Assembly (NCBI RefSeq): GCF_024204685.1
Contig: NZ_CP100350.1
Location: forward strand, 1,426,001-1,490,000
Reading direction: 5' to 3'
Length of the DNA stretch: 64,000 nt
Source of the DNA: Gilvimarinus sp. DA14
Lineage (GTDB): Bacteria; Pseudomonadota; Gammaproteobacteria; Pseudomonadales; Cellvibrionaceae
The notes below the pieces were generated by a model, which saw only the letters and a list, made by a program, of their open reading frames with translations, made no database searches and had not been told where the DNA came from. This document shows, in pieces, positions 18,627 through 28,046 of the stretch (positions within the stretch are counted from its first letter, which is position 1; the number at the start of each line of letters is the position of its first letter). The position numbers were made by a program, and so were the translations under genes.

Positions 18627-19099
18627 GCCTTGACCTGAGTGACCAGCCAAATCCGCAGGCGCAGGTAATCGGCAGGAGGCAGGCTATCGGGCATTATCAG
18701 CAGTGTCAGGCGCCTGCCATTGCGGTAACGCAAGCCCATAGTGACAAGCCAGGGCCATACCCGGGCTTCAGCCTCAAGACTTACCGGCAAAAGAACTCCG
18801 TCCGCCTCGGCGAGAGCCCAACCTTTGTGGTCCAACCGCAGGCGTCTGGTGGGCGCTGGACGCAAGCACCAAATGCCGCAGACAAGCTCAGCTGAAAACA
18901 CAACCACCATCGCAGACCAGTATTCTGGCAATAGCGGAATAAAAGCAATTGAGGTAAGAAAAACAGCGCCGCTAATAATGCCAAGAGCGAAGCGGCGCTG
19001 TAGAGACGACGGCAGAATATCGGCGTCCAGATAGAGCCGCCCTGGAAAGTGCCGCGGCAGAGAGGTTTCAGCTGTCTTTAGGCTTACCTGTGTTATCAC
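18623..19099 (-). CDS. YgfX/CptA-family inner-membrane protein
   Basis: The protein is encoded just after sdhE on the same strand. From its GTG at 19099 it would have 158 residues: a short polar lead, paired membrane helices ([19 protein letters not shown] and [20 protein letters not shown]) and a C-terminal domain ending [12 protein letters not shown]. This layout matches YgfX, the partner of SdhE in enteric bacteria, once described as the toxin CptA acting on MreB/FtsZ. The frame extends to 19240, but that part lies inside sdhE in another frame, so the start is uncertain: GTG at 19099 overlaps sdhE by about 30 bp, and a start nearer 19060 is possible. Its 3' end overlaps nadB by 4 bp. Confidence 0.72.
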   Translation of the reverse strand: MITQVSLKTAETSLPRHFPGRLYLDADILPSSLQRRFALGIISGAVFLTSIAFIPLLPEYWSAMVVVFSAELVCGIWCLRPAPTRRLRLDHKGWALAEADGVLLPVSLEAEARVWPWLVTMGLRYRNGRRLTLLIMPDSLPPADYLRLRIWLVTQVKA

Positions 19100-19319
19100 G
19101 GACAATTTGCACAATCCTTTGCAGTTCTGGATCTTCCGGGTCCTGGCGATGCATAAACCAGGCAAACATGTCCTGATCTTCACATTCGAGCAACTTCCAA
19201 TACCGCTCCTTATCGGCCTGCTCCAGGCTTGGATAGACATTATCCAAAAAAGGCAGCAATACTAAGTCGAGCTCCAGCATCCCTCGGCGGCTGCCCCAAA
19301 ACAGTCGATTTCTTTCCAC
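19068..19319 (-). CDS. sdhE: Succinate dehydrogenase flavin assembly factor SdhE
   Basis: An 83-residue protein with the signature RGMLELD near residue 12, where the RGxxE motif contacts SdhA, followed by [29 protein letters not shown] and a short tail. SdhE promotes covalent attachment of FAD to succinate dehydrogenase and fumarate reductase. It has also been described as the antitoxin CptB with YgfX/CptA. The ygfX-like gene overlaps or abuts its 3' end, preserving the common pairing. Family and length agree fully. Confidence 0.93.
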   Translation of the reverse strand: MERNRLFWGSRRGMLELDLVLLPFLDNVYPSLEQADKERYWKLLECEDQDMFAWFMHRQDPEDPELQRIVQIVRDNTGKPKDS

Positions 19320-19407
19320 TACAGACTCCGGATAGGTAAATACGGCGCCAGTATACAGCTAAGAGCGTGAAGAGGCGACGCGGCGGCCGCCTTCATCACA
19401 TGCCACA

Positions 19408-20805
19408 TTATTCCGTTACTATACGGATGGTACGGATCATCGGTTGACCGCGGCGATAGAAACGAATCGGCAAAAGCTTGTCCGCAGGCAAACCCGCCGC
19501 CAGAGATTCGTAGTCGCTTACGTCGGTCACTTCATCATAGCCTAGCTGTACGATTACATCGCCCGGGCGCAAACCGGTTTCCGCCGCTGGCGAGTTGGGT
19601 TCCACCTGACGTACCAGCACGCCGCCGTCTAACTTCCAGCGCTCGCGATAGCGCTGATCGATATTGTCAATTTGCAGCCCCAGCCGGTCTAGACTATTGC
19701 CTTTTTTACTCTCGGCTGACTGCGCCACATCATCTTGTACTTCGCGTTCACCGAGAGTGACCTCGAGGGTTTCCTTTTTCCCGCCACGCATTACGGTCAA
19801 ATCAACTTCAGTGCCGGGTGCTACCCGCCCCACCAGCTGTGGCAGCATACCTGAGTCAATTACCTCTTCGCCGTCAAAACCAATAATAACGTCACTGGGC
19901 TTCAGGCCACCTTTTTCCGCCGGGCTGCCGGGCTCAACGTCGTTGACCAGCGCACCCACGGGTTTATCCAGGCCAAACGAAATAGCGAGATCACGATCCA
20001 CATCGGTAATCATCACCCCTAACCACCCGCGCTCCACGCGGCCACCGTCTTTTAACTGCGCAACCACTTCCTCAGCAACATCGGATGGAATAGAGAAAGA
20101 CAAACCGTTCGAACCGCCCGAACGACTATAGATTTGCGAGTTAATCCCGACTACTTCGCCATCCATATTAAAAAGTGGGCCGCCGGAGTTGCCTGGGTTA
20201 ATCGCCACATCGGTTTGAATAAAAGGTACATACTGACTCTGGTTGGCGCCGATGGAGCGGCCCTTGGCGCTGACAATTCCGGCACTGGCGGAATAATCCA
20301 GCCCAAAGGGCGAACCAATGGCGACAACCCACTGCCCTACTTTGAGCGAATCGGCTTTGGCAAAGGTTAATTTGGGTAAGTCTTCGGCCTCAATTTTCAA
20401 CAGCGCTAAATCCGATAGCGGGTCAGCCCCAATGGTTTTGGCAACAAATTCGCGTTTATCGTGCAGGCGAACGTTCACTTCATCGGCGCCGTCGATTACA
20501 TGGTTGTTGGTGACAATGTAGCCGTCTTCACTGATGATAAAGCCAGAGCCCATAGAACCCGATTGACGCTCTTGCGGCGAAGGCTGGGGAAACCAGGGCG
20601 GAAGGTCGTGCTGATCAAAAGGCGACTGACCGAAGGGCGACGCCTGGGTGGTAATCGTCCTGCTGGTGGTGATTTTCACCACTGCCGGTGCGTTTTTTTC
20701 AATAAGGTCGGTAAATTCCGGCAGCGCCGCCGCGCGTGCCGCAACCCCCACCAAAAGCAAACATGTAGCCAAAAACACTTTATAAACCAACACTCTGTGC
20801 TGCAT
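19408..20805 (-). CDS. mucD: Periplasmic serine protease MucD/DegP family
   Basis: An HtrA-type protease/chaperone of the envelope-stress system. A signal peptide (MQHRVLVYKVFLATCLLLVG ... ARA) is followed by the trypsin-like domain with the triad His (TNNHVIDGAD), Asp (DPLSDLALLKI) and Ser (NPGNSGGPLF), then two PDZ domains (about 265-350 and 375-465). At 465 residues it matches MucD/DegP. In Pseudomonas mucD closes the algU operon; here it lies nearby but is separated from rseC by nadB and ygfX-sdhE and should have its own promoter. I found no clear RpoE promoter in the 118 bp upstream. Confidence 0.95.
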   Translation of the reverse strand: MQHRVLVYKVFLATCLLLVGVAARAAALPEFTDLIEKNAPAVVKITTSRTITTQASPFGQSPFDQHDLPPWFPQPSPQERQSGSMGSGFIISEDGYIVTNNHVIDGADEVNVRLHDKREFVAKTIGADPLSDLALLKIEAEDLPKLTFAKADSLKVGQWVVAIGSPFGLDYSASAGIVSAKGRSIGANQSQYVPFIQTDVAINPGNSGGPLFNMDGEVVGINSQIYSRSGGSNGLSFSIPSDVAEEVVAQLKDGGRVERGWLGVMITDVDRDLAISFGLDKPVGALVNDVEPGSPAEKGGLKPSDVIIGFDGEEVIDSGMLPQLVGRVAPGTEVDLTVMRGGKKETLEVTLGEREVQDDVAQSAESKKGNSLDRLGLQIDNIDQRYRERWKLDGGVLVRQVEPNSPAAETGLRPGDVIVQLGYDEVTDVSDYESLAAGLPADKLLPIRFYRRGQPMIRTIRIVTE

Positions 20806-20923
20806 GTAAACACTACCTCTGTATCGTTAAAGCCAAGCGCAGCATTTTATTAAAGGGCCGCGCAAAAGTGGCAATTTGGACACAGACAAACCGCAAAAAT
20901 TCCGGCTGAGAAACATTTTCAGT

Positions 20924-21850
20924 TTAATTTTTAAGGCTTGAGCTCGCCACAGTGCTGGCAGGCGGTTCGAAACGATCCACACGAATCGTCACCCGACGGT
21001 TCTCTGCCCGCCCTGCCTCACTGCGGTTGGAAGCAATCGGGTAGCGCTCACCATGCCAGCGCACCTGGAGCATATCCTCGTGAATGCCACGCTGCTGCAG
21101 ATAGTTAACCACAAACTCCGCGCGGCGCTGTGACAGCTCCAGATTATCAGCGCGCAAACCCGAGCCATCGGTATGGCCATCAATCACGATAGAGGTCACA
21201 TAGGGGTCGGCCAGCACATAGCGAACCAGGTTATCCAGCAATTCACGCTCCTCATCCATAAACTCTTCGGAGGCGCCGGCAAAGTGCACCGTGCTGCGAT
21301 GGATCTGATCGTAATTGACAGGCAACAGTGAGCCCAAACAGCGTTGAAACTCGTTGAGTGCGCCGCGAAAGCCCAAAGGCTCAATCACAATATCGGTAAA
21401 TTCATGCTCACCGCGTGCCGCCCAGGGCTCGGCTCGCAACAGCAACTGATTGCCCTCGCGCAGCTGCTCCAACAACAATTGCGACTCACGCCAATCGTGC
21501 ATCACCGGCTGGTTTGACTCGACAACCTGAGCTTGGGTCAATAATTGATGCTGGCCAAATGCGCGCCACGCCGGGGTAAGTGAATACCATTGCGCACCAC
21601 CAGGTGCCAACTGACGGTTTACTTCGGCCAGATAAAAGCGCTGCTGCTCACCGGCGCGGTGCAAAAACACGGCGCGTCCCCACTGGGGCACCTGCTGGTA
21701 AAGCGTGCAGGCGAATACACTGGTGTTGGTCTCCCAGCGGGTAGTTTCCATAGGGCCAGAATAGCTCGCAGCAAAACCTGCTGGCGACCACAGCGGGGCG
21801 CAACACATCACGAGCGAAGCAATTGCCAATAAACGAACAGCTAAGTACAT
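20924..21850 (-). CDS. motY: MotY-like OmpA-family protein (flagellar stator-associated)
   Basis: I use the Met at 21850 ([20 protein letters not shown]), which follows GAGG and opens a signal peptide; the frame runs 50 residues further without a plausible start context. The 308-residue protein has a MotY-type N-terminal domain ([20 protein letters not shown] ... [16 protein letters not shown]) and a C-terminal OmpA peptidoglycan-binding domain ([40 protein letters not shown]). MotY forms the periplasmic T-ring for Na+-driven or Pseudomonas-type motors. The neighbour pyrC-rnt is the same as in Pseudomonas, supporting the name. No flagellar gene is present in this window. Confidence 0.82.
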   Translation of the reverse strand: MYLAVRLLAIASLVMCCAPLWSPAGFAASYSGPMETTRWETNTSVFACTLYQQVPQWGRAVFLHRAGEQQRFYLAEVNRQLAPGGAQWYSLTPAWRAFGQHQLLTQAQVVESNQPVMHDWRESQLLLEQLREGNQLLLRAEPWAARGEHEFTDIVIEPLGFRGALNEFQRCLGSLLPVNYDQIHRSTVHFAGASEEFMDEERELLDNLVRYVLADPYVTSIVIDGHTDGSGLRADNLELSQRRAEFVVNYLQQRGIHEDMLQVRWHGERYPIASNRSEAGRAENRRVTIRVDRFEPPASTVASSSLKN

Positions 21851-21952
21851 AGCAACCTCAAGGGATATTTCACTCAGGGTATCGGCCCGATACGGCTGCG
21901 CTTTAACGGCAATTTTGCTAGGATGCGAGCCTTTACCAGACAGCGACGAACC

Positions 21953-22981
21953 ATGAGCCGAGAAATTACCCTCACCCGCCCTGACGACTGGCACATTCAT
22001 CTGCGCGACGGCGACTCCTTAGCGCGCACCGTGGCCGATGCCGAACGTCAGTTCCAGCGCACTATCGTGATGCCCAACCTGGTACCACCGGTGCTCAACG
22101 CCGCCCAGGCGCAGGCCTACCGCGAGCGAATTCTCGCCCACAGCAAAGGCGGATTTGAGCCGTTGATGGTGCTCTATTTAACCGATAACACCACGGCTGC
22201 CGATATTCGCGCTGCAAAAGCCGCGGGGGTGGTGGCCTGCAAACTCTACCCTGCTGGGGCTACCACCAACTCCGACTCTGGGGTCACCAACATCGCCAAT
22301 ATCCGCGCAACCCTCGAGGCCATGCAGCAAGAGGGCCTGCTGTTTTTAGTGCACGGTGAGGTCACCGACACGGCGATTGATATTTTTGATCGCGAAAAAG
22401 TGTTTCTGGAAACCGTACTCGCTCCGGTGGTGCGCGACTTTCCCGCGTTGAAAATAGTGCTGGAGCATATCACCACCGCGGAGGCCGCTGAGTTTGTGCG
22501 CAGCGCACCAGAGAATGTGGGCGCCACAATTACTGCACACCACTTGCTCTACAACCGCAACCATATGCTGGTGGGTGGCATTAAGCCGCACTACTACTGC
22601 CTGCCAATTTTAAAGCGCAACACTCACCAGCAAGCGTTAATAGAAGCGGCAACCAGCGGCAATCGCAAATTCTTCTTGGGCACCGATTCTGCGCCCCATG
22701 CCAAAAGCAAAAAGGAAGCAGCTTGCGGCTGTGCCGGTAGCTACACCGCCTACAGCGCTATCGAGCTCTATGCGGAGGCCTTTGACCGCGCGGGTAAACT
22801 GGACAAGCTAGAAGGGTTTGCTAGCCACTTTGGCGCCGACTTTTACGGCCTGCCGCGGAACACCGCTAGGATTACCCTGAGCAACACCCCCTGGCAACTG
22901 CCCGAAACACTGCCCTATCTCGACGAAACTATTGTGCCCCTGTGCGCCGGCGAAACCATCAACTGGCAAATCAAGGCTTAA
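21953..22981 (+). CDS. pyrC: Dihydroorotase PyrC (class II)
   Basis: PyrC interconverts carbamoyl-aspartate and dihydroorotate in pyrimidine synthesis. The protein, 343 residues from the Met at 21953, starts [20 protein letters not shown], with metal-binding His14 and His16. It has [13 protein letters not shown] with the likely carboxylated lysine near residue 98, [19 protein letters not shown] and the C-terminal [15 protein letters not shown] with a metal-ligand Asp. Length and motifs are those of the homodimeric E. coli-type enzyme. A start at 21923 would add ten residues that do not fit the family. It is divergent from motY and followed by rnt 9 bp later. Confidence 0.96.
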   Translation: MSREITLTRPDDWHIHLRDGDSLARTVADAERQFQRTIVMPNLVPPVLNAAQAQAYRERILAHSKGGFEPLMVLYLTDNTTAADIRAAKAAGVVACKLYPAGATTNSDSGVTNIANIRATLEAMQQEGLLFLVHGEVTDTAIDIFDREKVFLETVLAPVVRDFPALKIVLEHITTAEAAEFVRSAPENVGATITAHHLLYNRNHMLVGGIKPHYYCLPILKRNTHQQALIEAATSGNRKFFLGTDSAPHAKSKKEAACGCAGSYTAYSAIELYAEAFDRAGKLDKLEGFASHFGADFYGLPRNTARITLSNTPWQLPETLPYLDETIVPLCAGETINWQIKA

Positions 22982-22990
22982 GGATTGTTT

Positions 22991-23647
22991 GTGAAGCCCC
23001 AGCCCCCCGAGTTTGAAAAAGACAATGCCTCACCCATGGCCCAGCGCTTTCGCGGCTTTTTGCCCGTGGTGGTGGACGTGGAAACCGGTGGCTTTAACAG
23101 CGCCCGCGACGCTCTGCTTGAAGTTGCCGCCGTAACTCTAACCATGGACAGCGACGGCTCGGTGCGTCCGGACCAGACCCTGGCCTTTCATATCGAACCC
23201 TTTGAAGGCGCCAATATTGAACAGTCCGCGCTGGATTTTACCGGTATTGATTTGGAAAGCAGCGACCGCATGGCGGACCCAGAGCCCATGGCAATGACCG
23301 AGCTGTTGCAGGGTATTCGCCGCGCGGTGCGCAACAATGGCTGTACCCGCGCGGTCATGGTGGGCCACAACGCCCACTTTGACCTAGGGTTTGTAAACGC
23401 CGCTATCGAGCGCTGCGAGATTAAACGTAACCCTTTTCACCCCTTCTCCTGCTTCGATACCGCGACCTTGTCAGGCCTGGCTTTTGGCCACACGGTACTG
23501 GCCAAAACTTGTCAGATTGCCGGTATTGAATTTTCCAATAGCGCCGCGCATTCGGCCGCTTACGATGCGGAAAAAACCGCTGAGCTGTTTTGCCTGATTG
23601 TTAATCGCTGGCAGGAGTTGGGCGGCTGGCCACCGCCGTTGGCTTAA
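22991..23647 (+). CDS. rnt: Ribonuclease T
   Basis: RNase T is a DEDDh 3'-to-5' exoribonuclease that trims tRNA and other stable RNAs. The acidic residues are visible: VVVDVETGGF (Asp and Glu), HNAHFDLGF (Asp) and HSAAYDAEKTAELF (His, Asp). I prefer the GTG at 22991, placed after AAGGA at 22980-22984; TTG at 22985 is an alternative. The protein is about 218 residues, matching the family. It follows pyrC closely, as in Pseudomonas, where pyrC and rnt are also adjacent. Confidence 0.95.
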   Translation: MKPQPPEFEKDNASPMAQRFRGFLPVVVDVETGGFNSARDALLEVAAVTLTMDSDGSVRPDQTLAFHIEPFEGANIEQSALDFTGIDLESSDRMADPEPMAMTELLQGIRRAVRNNGCTRAVMVGHNAHFDLGFVNAAIERCEIKRNPFHPFSCFDTATLSGLAFGHTVLAKTCQIAGIEFSNSAAHSAAYDAEKTAELFCLIVNRWQELGGWPPPLA

Positions 23648-23656
23648 AGGCGGCAG

Positions 23657-24142
23657 TTATTGAGCTTCGCGGCTGACACTAACCTGCGGTAATTTTGGCG
23701 CAGGCACGGCGCCCCCCTCGGCGGGCGCTATTACCTCGGCCTCCCCCTTGGCCAACAATACGCCATCCTGGTTATGAACACCACAGGCGATGGTAACCAA
23801 GCGCACGCGCGCTTTAAGTCCGGTAATGGTTAGCGTCACCGTGGCGGTATCACCTATCTTAATTGGCTGTTTAAACTGCAGTGATTGGGCACGGTAAACC
23901 GAACCCGGCCCCGGCAGGCGGGTGGCAATAGCCGCCGACACCAAGGCTCCCAACCACATGCCGTGGCCGATGGGCTCACCGAAGGGTGTGGTGGCCGCAT
24001 AATCGGCATCGAGGTGCACCGGATTTACATCGCCACTGGTAGCGGCAAACAAGGCGATATCATCAGCGGTCAGAGTCTTACTGTAGTCGACTTGCTGATC
24101 CACTGATAAGTCACTGAAGGCGATTGCGTGTAACTGGCTCAT
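23657..24142 (-). CDS. MaoC-family (R)-specific enoyl-CoA hydratase-like protein
   Basis: A 161-residue hot-dog-fold protein with the hydratase 2 motif ATSGDVNPVHLDADYA, carrying catalytic Asp38 and His43. The family hydrates trans-2-enoyl-CoA to (R)-3-hydroxyacyl-CoA, feeding PHA or fatty-acid metabolism (PhaJ). The C-terminal tail (about residues 140-161, alanine- and proline-rich) is longer than in single-domain PhaJ. It is divergent from the universal-stress-protein gene and transcribed toward rnt. I cannot tell whether its partner is polyhydroxyalkanoate synthesis or lipid turnover. Confidence 0.85.
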   Translation of the reverse strand: MSQLHAIAFSDLSVDQQVDYSKTLTADDIALFAATSGDVNPVHLDADYAATTPFGEPIGHGMWLGALVSAAIATRLPGPGSVYRAQSLQFKQPIKIGDTATVTLTITGLKARVRLVTIACGVHNQDGVLLAKGEAEVIAPAEGGAVPAPKLPQVSVSREAQ

Positions 24143-24291
24143 GAGGATACTTGCTCTTTGTCAAAAAAGCGCCATTGTAACCTTTTAAGCGCAACATCAC
24201 GCTACCCACGGGCGCGGCAAGTTGCTATGCTTGGCGGCTCATAATAGAGAGCCACGGCTCATTAACTTTACAGGGATACGCAGGAGAACCC

Positions 24292-25113
24292 ATGTCCAAA
24301 CAACAGAAGATGTTTGTCGTTGTGGACCCGAACGACGAACAACATGTCGCTCTGGAACGCGTAAAAATGACCTCACAACTGCAAGAGGTCAAACCATTTG
24401 TGCACGTCTTTGTCGCCGTCGATGGCGATGCGGTAGACACCCGCGCCTACAATGCCAATCTGGTGCGCGACCAGAGCTGGTTCGAAGAGAAAATTCGCAA
24501 GGTTCTAACCGAAGCCGGCGTTGAACACCTGATTGAGGTTTCCTGGTCATCCGAGTGGCAAGAGTCCATCATGCAGTCAGCCAAACGCGCCAATGCCGAC
24601 CTGATCTACTTGCCGGTGCACGCGCAAACCGCCAGCAGTCGCCGCTTCCTGTTTACTGAATCCAAGTGGGAGCTGTTAAAAGGTGCTTACTGCCCCGTGG
24701 TTTTGATTCGCCCAGGTGCTCGCGACCAACGCAAAACTGTATTGGCAGCGGTTAACTTTCAGGCCACCCGCGATGTGCAAATCGAGCTGAACGACAAAAT
24801 TCTCGCCAGCGCCCGCTATATTGCCGACGTTTACGGCGCGGATTTACACGTGGTGAACGGCTATATGGACTCCATGAGCTACCCGGATCGCGGCCGCTTG
24901 GTTAACGAAACCGGCCTGAGCGCGGACCATATTCATGTGGATCACGGCTACACTTCCGACGTTGTCTCTAAAATTGCCGAAGACATTAACGCCGATTTGG
25001 TGGTCATGGGTACTCTGGGTCAAAACGGCATGACTAAGACGCGCCGCGGCAACACCGCCGAGCGTTTGATCGATGCCCTGGACACCGATGTGATGGTGAT
25101 CAACCACGGTTAA
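24292..25113 (+). CDS. Tandem universal stress protein (UspE-like)
   Basis: A 273-residue protein with two Usp domains (about 1-145 and 150-273). The C-terminal domain shows the ATP-binding signature VVMGTLGQNGMTKTRRGNTA, so it is of the nucleotide-binding type, and ends ALDTDVMVINHG. The N-terminal domain has a degenerate site, VLIRPGAR at its end. Tandem Usp proteins act in stress survival, motility and adhesion in E. coli (UspE); the exact job here is unknown. AGGAG lies six bases before the ATG. A strong bidirectional terminator follows at 25131. Confidence 0.9.
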   Translation: MSKQQKMFVVVDPNDEQHVALERVKMTSQLQEVKPFVHVFVAVDGDAVDTRAYNANLVRDQSWFEEKIRKVLTEAGVEHLIEVSWSSEWQESIMQSAKRANADLIYLPVHAQTASSRRFLFTESKWELLKGAYCPVVLIRPGARDQRKTVLAAVNFQATRDVQIELNDKILASARYIADVYGADLHVVNGYMDSMSYPDRGRLVNETGLSADHIHVDHGYTSDVVSKIAEDINADLVVMGTLGQNGMTKTRRGNTAERLIDALDTDVMVINHG

Positions 25114-25130
25114 GCCTCACAAACACCCAC

Positions 25131-25169
25131 AAAAAAGCCCGGCATGTAAGAACATGCCGGGCTTTTTTA
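25131..25169. terminator. Strong bidirectional terminator between usp and rpiB-like gene
   Basis: A 17-base perfect inverted repeat (arms around AAAAAAGCCCGGCATGT) with a 3-base loop, flanked by A-tract and T-tract on both sides. It terminates the plus-strand usp gene and the minus-strand isomerase gene. Confidence 0.95.
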
Positions 25170-25181
25170 TTCGCGCAAGGC

Positions 25182-25814
25182 TTAGATAAAGCTGCGCACA
25201 AACGCCTCAATTTCGGCGTCCTGACAACCATCAAAGAAACACTGCTGGAAACGCTCGCCGCCCACAGCCTGCTTCACCAACTCTGGATCCAGGGCCTTCA
25301 AGCCATCCAGGTAACTCTTGGCAGTCGCCTCTTTTACCCCGTTTAAAATACCGGCATTGGCAACCTGAGACTCGCGGCGCTCTGGCGGATAGCCCTGCCC
25401 GGTCACACCGGAAAAGGCCTTTTCAAAAATATAGCGAACATTCAGCTCTGCGCCCCAACCAAACCCCTTGGCAAAAGGCAGAGCCAGCGCATTACCGTTA
25501 TTGATTTGCGCAAACAAGTAGGCATCGGCCGGATCAATGCAATAACCACAGCACACGCCCGGGTAGGCGTTAAGTGACATAAGCGCGCCCTGGCCGGTGC
25601 CGCAACCGCTCACGACAAAGTCCACCGCCTTGGAGTTCAGCAGCAAGCTGGCGATAATCCCCAGGTGGATATAGGTGAGACGGTGATCATCGTCGCCATC
25701 CATACCCACATTAAAAACCTCATGGTTTTGCTCGGCGCCCACCGCCTTAAGTTCTTGCAGGATAATGGGGTTTTTGCCCGCCTGACTAAATTCGTTCATC
25801 AACGCAATTTTCAT
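25182..25814 (-). CDS. RpiB/LacA/LacB-family sugar-phosphate isomerase
   Basis: A 210-residue protein of the ribose-5-phosphate isomerase B / galactose-6-phosphate isomerase family. It starts MKIALMNEFSQAGKNP and has the active-site cysteine loop SGCGTGQGALMSLNAYPGV near residue 70. It continues well beyond the usual 150 residues with an extra C-terminal part (about 150-210, KEATAKSYLDGLKALDPELV), a form seen in Cellvibrio-like bacteria as I remember. It is divergent from nagA (200-bp shared upstream region), suggesting co-regulated amino-sugar or pentose use, but its substrate is not certain. Confidence 0.85.
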   Translation of the reverse strand: MKIALMNEFSQAGKNPIILQELKAVGAEQNHEVFNVGMDGDDDHRLTYIHLGIIASLLLNSKAVDFVVSGCGTGQGALMSLNAYPGVCCGYCIDPADAYLFAQINNGNALALPFAKGFGWGAELNVRYIFEKAFSGVTGQGYPPERRESQVANAGILNGVKEATAKSYLDGLKALDPELVKQAVGGERFQQCFFDGCQDAEIEAFVRSFI

Positions 25815-25900
25815 AACAGCTCTCTCACGCTATTGAATGGAAGTGACTATCTGGAAAAATAGGCCCACACCATACCTGCCCGCCCCCATCTGGTCAACCA

Positions 25901-25917
25901 TTTTGGCCTTACCAAAA
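25901..25917. promoter_or_regulatory. Palindrome between rpiB-like gene and nagA
   Basis: TTTTGG-CCTTA-CCAAAA, six-base perfect arms around five bases, in the 200-bp divergent region. It could be an operator for a regulator shared by both genes; no regulator is encoded nearby. Tentative. Confidence 0.35.
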
Positions 25918-26014
25918 ATACTAACGCTGCTTAGCGGTGATCTCATTTGATTGCAAATTCGCCAGACTCGGCCGATAATAATACCCAAGCGAACAAAAGC
26001 ACAGGTTATACGCA

Positions 26015-27166
26015 ATGAAACAAGCCTTGATGGGCGCCCGTATTTTTACCGGTGACCGGTTTATTGACAATCAGGCCCTGATTATCAGCGGCTCTGAAAT
26101 TTTTGCTTTACTCGAAAATGACAACGTTGTCCTGAAGCATCCGGACGCCGAGATCGTACAGCTTAACGGCGGAATACTCGCCCCGGGCTTTATCGATCTG
26201 CAGGTCAATGGCGGCGGCGGCGCCTTTTTTACCAACGATACCAGTGTTGGCGCGCTTCAGACTATGTTAGACGGCCACCGCCCAACCGGCACCACTGGCA
26301 TGTTACCCACCCTGATCAGCGACACCCGGCAAACCCACCAAGCGGGCGTTAAAGCCGTCAGCGACGCCCTGGCGCAAAACATGGCCGGTATTCTTGGAAT
26401 TCATATCGAGGGACCATTTTTCGATATGGATAAACGCGGCGCCCACAATGCCAAGTATATTCGCGAAATCGAAGGCGAAGACCTCAATTGGCTTACGCAC
26501 ATTAGCGATGCCAAGGTGATGCTCACGCTGGCCCCAGAACACGCCAACCCAGGTCAGATTCGCCAGCTGGTTGAGGCCGGGGTGATTGTCTGCGCCGGCC
26601 ACACCAATGCCCATTACGATGATGTACTGCAGGCAGTAGAGGAAGGTTTGTCTGGCTTTACTCACTTGTACAACGCCATGCGCCCGCAAACCGGCCGCGA
26701 GCCCGGGGTGGTAGGTGCGGCGCTGGATACCGACACCACTTGGTGCGGCATTATTTGCGACAACCACCATGTTCATCCGGCCTCTGTGCGCACGGCGATC
26801 AACGCCAAACCCAAAGGTAAGGTTTATCTGGTGACCGATGCTATGTCCACGGTCGGCAGCGAGCAAAAGTCTTTCACTATTTACGGCGAAGAAATCTTTG
26901 AAAAAGACGGCGCTCTGGTTAACGCCGAAGGACGTCTTGCCGGCAGCGCTATTGGCATGATCGACGCGGTTCGCATTAGCCATCAGGACGTTGGTCTGAG
27001 CTTAGAAGAATGCCTGCGCATGGCGTCGCTCTACCCGGCAGAATATCTGCAACTGCACCACCAGCTTGGTCGTATCGAGCAGAATTATCGCGCTGACTTA
27101 GTTCACTTTACTCACGATTTTTCAGTCACCGCTACCTGGGTAGCTGGCGATTTCAAACAACACTAA
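26015..27166 (+). CDS. nagA: N-acetylglucosamine-6-phosphate deacetylase NagA
   Basis: NagA removes acetate from GlcNAc-6-P, giving glucosamine-6-P. The 383-residue protein has the amidohydrolase features: [34 protein letters not shown] with the metal-site Glu, [12 protein letters not shown] and [20 protein letters not shown] with metal-site histidines, and [10 protein letters not shown] with the catalytic Asp. Length is typical. It is followed 14 bp later by nagB. A palindrome resembling the LacI-type NagR operator lies inside its coding sequence at 26117-26133. The start at 26015 has only a weak ribosome site. Confidence 0.96.
   Translation: MKQALMGARIFTGDRFIDNQALIISGSEIFALLENDNVVLKHPDAEIVQLNGGILAPGFIDLQVNGGGGAFFTNDTSVGALQTMLDGHRPTGTTGMLPTLISDTRQTHQAGVKAVSDALAQNMAGILGIHIEGPFFDMDKRGAHNAKYIREIEGEDLNWLTHISDAKVMLTLAPEHANPGQIRQLVEAGVIVCAGHTNAHYDDVLQAVEEGLSGFTHLYNAMRPQTGREPGVVGAALDTDTTWCGIICDNHHVHPASVRTAINAKPKGKVYLVTDAMSTVGSEQKSFTIYGEEIFEKDGALVNAEGRLAGSAIGMIDAVRISHQDVGLSLEECLRMASLYPAEYLQLHHQLGRIEQNYRADLVHFTHDFSVTATWVAGDFKQH
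26117..26133. promoter_or_regulatory. NagR-like palindrome inside nagA
   Basis: AATGACAACGTTGTCCT, with a perfect 12-base core GACAACGTTGTC at 26120-26131. This matches the GlcNAc repressor NagR motif of Shewanella-type bacteria as I recall it (AATGACARCGYTGTCATT) except at its right edge. It lies about 100 bp into nagA, so a roadblock or looping mode would be needed if functional. Confidence 0.4.
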
Positions 27167-27180
27167 TTTTCGGAGCAATA

Positions 27181-27972
27181 ATGAAAGTCGTTATCTTAAA
27201 AGATGCCGCTGAAGTCGCCGCCTACGGGGCGCAAATTTTTAATAAGCAATTGCATAAAAAGCCCGATTCAGTGCTGGGTCTGGCCACAGGCTCTACCCCG
27301 GTTGCCCTGTACAATGAACTCATCGAGCTGGTGAACAAAGGCGAGCTGAGCTTTAAACAAGCCAAAACGTTTAATCTTGACGAGTATCTGGGTCTAGCGG
27401 GCGAACACCCGCAAAGCTACCGCTTTTTTATGAACGATAAACTGTTCAACCATGTGGATATCGACAAAGCCAACACCCATGTCCCACCTGGCAATGCCTC
27501 CGACCCAGTGGCCGCATGCGAAGAATATGAAGAAGCCATTAACACAGCTGGCGGCATTGATATCCAACTGCTCGGTATCGGTCGCAATGGACATATTGGT
27601 TTCAACGAGCCTTCGAGCTCGCTGGCCTCTCGCACCCGCGTCAAAACCTTAACCAAGGCCACCATCGACGACAACGCGCGCTTTTTTAGCGAAGGCGAGT
27701 ACCAGCCGCACCTTTCCATCACCATGGGTATCGGGACAATTTTAGAATCGAAAAAAGTTGTTCTACTGGCGACGGGTGCGGCCAAAGCCGAGGCTATCAA
27801 AGCTACCGTTGAGGGCCCACTGACCGCTGCGTGTCCAGCCTCGGCGCTGCAGCTACACAAAGATGCCGTGCTGATCATCGACGAGCAAGCCGCCAGCAGC
27901 TTAAGCGACCCTGAATTTTTTAAGCATATCGAGCGTGAAAACCAACAGCTGGAAAAGCAGCTGGGGCACTAA
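27181..27972 (+). CDS. nagB: Glucosamine-6-phosphate deaminase NagB
   Basis: NagB converts glucosamine-6-phosphate to fructose-6-phosphate and ammonia, linking amino sugars to glycolysis. The 263-residue protein shows [19 protein letters not shown], the catalytic loop [20 protein letters not shown] with the catalytic Asp, [19 protein letters not shown] with the ring-opening His, and [20 protein letters not shown]. It matches E. coli NagB in length. It follows nagA with a good ribosome site (CGGAG). A strong palindrome follows before nagX. Confidence 0.96.
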   Translation: MKVVILKDAAEVAAYGAQIFNKQLHKKPDSVLGLATGSTPVALYNELIELVNKGELSFKQAKTFNLDEYLGLAGEHPQSYRFFMNDKLFNHVDIDKANTHVPPGNASDPVAACEEYEEAINTAGGIDIQLLGIGRNGHIGFNEPSSSLASRTRVKTLTKATIDDNARFFSEGEYQPHLSITMGIGTILESKKVVLLATGAAKAEAIKATVEGPLTAACPASALQLHKDAVLIIDEQAASSLSDPEFFKHIERENQQLEKQLGH

Positions 27973-27989
27973 ACGACTACTCCAATATA

Positions 27990-28019
27990 CAGCGCAGCGG
28001 TTCATTTACCGCTGCGCTG
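27990..28019. repeat. Perfect hairpin between nagB and nagX
   Basis: CAGCGCAGCGGT and ACCGCTGCGCTG form a 12-bp perfect stem around a 6-base loop, in the 74 bp between nagB and nagX. There is no T-tract, so it is more likely an intercistronic RNA structure or REP-like element that sets relative expression than a terminator. Confidence 0.75.
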
Positions 28020-28046
28020 CCACAATAACAACAATCAAGGCTCAAC

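Noticed and set aside
18623-19240. Full 205-residue reading frame of the YgfX-like gene
   Set aside because: Its first 47 residues lie within sdhE in another frame and do not look like a protein start; a later start was used.
26303-26983. 226-residue minus-strand frame inside nagA
   Set aside because: Shadow of nagA, which has all amidohydrolase motifs on the plus strand.
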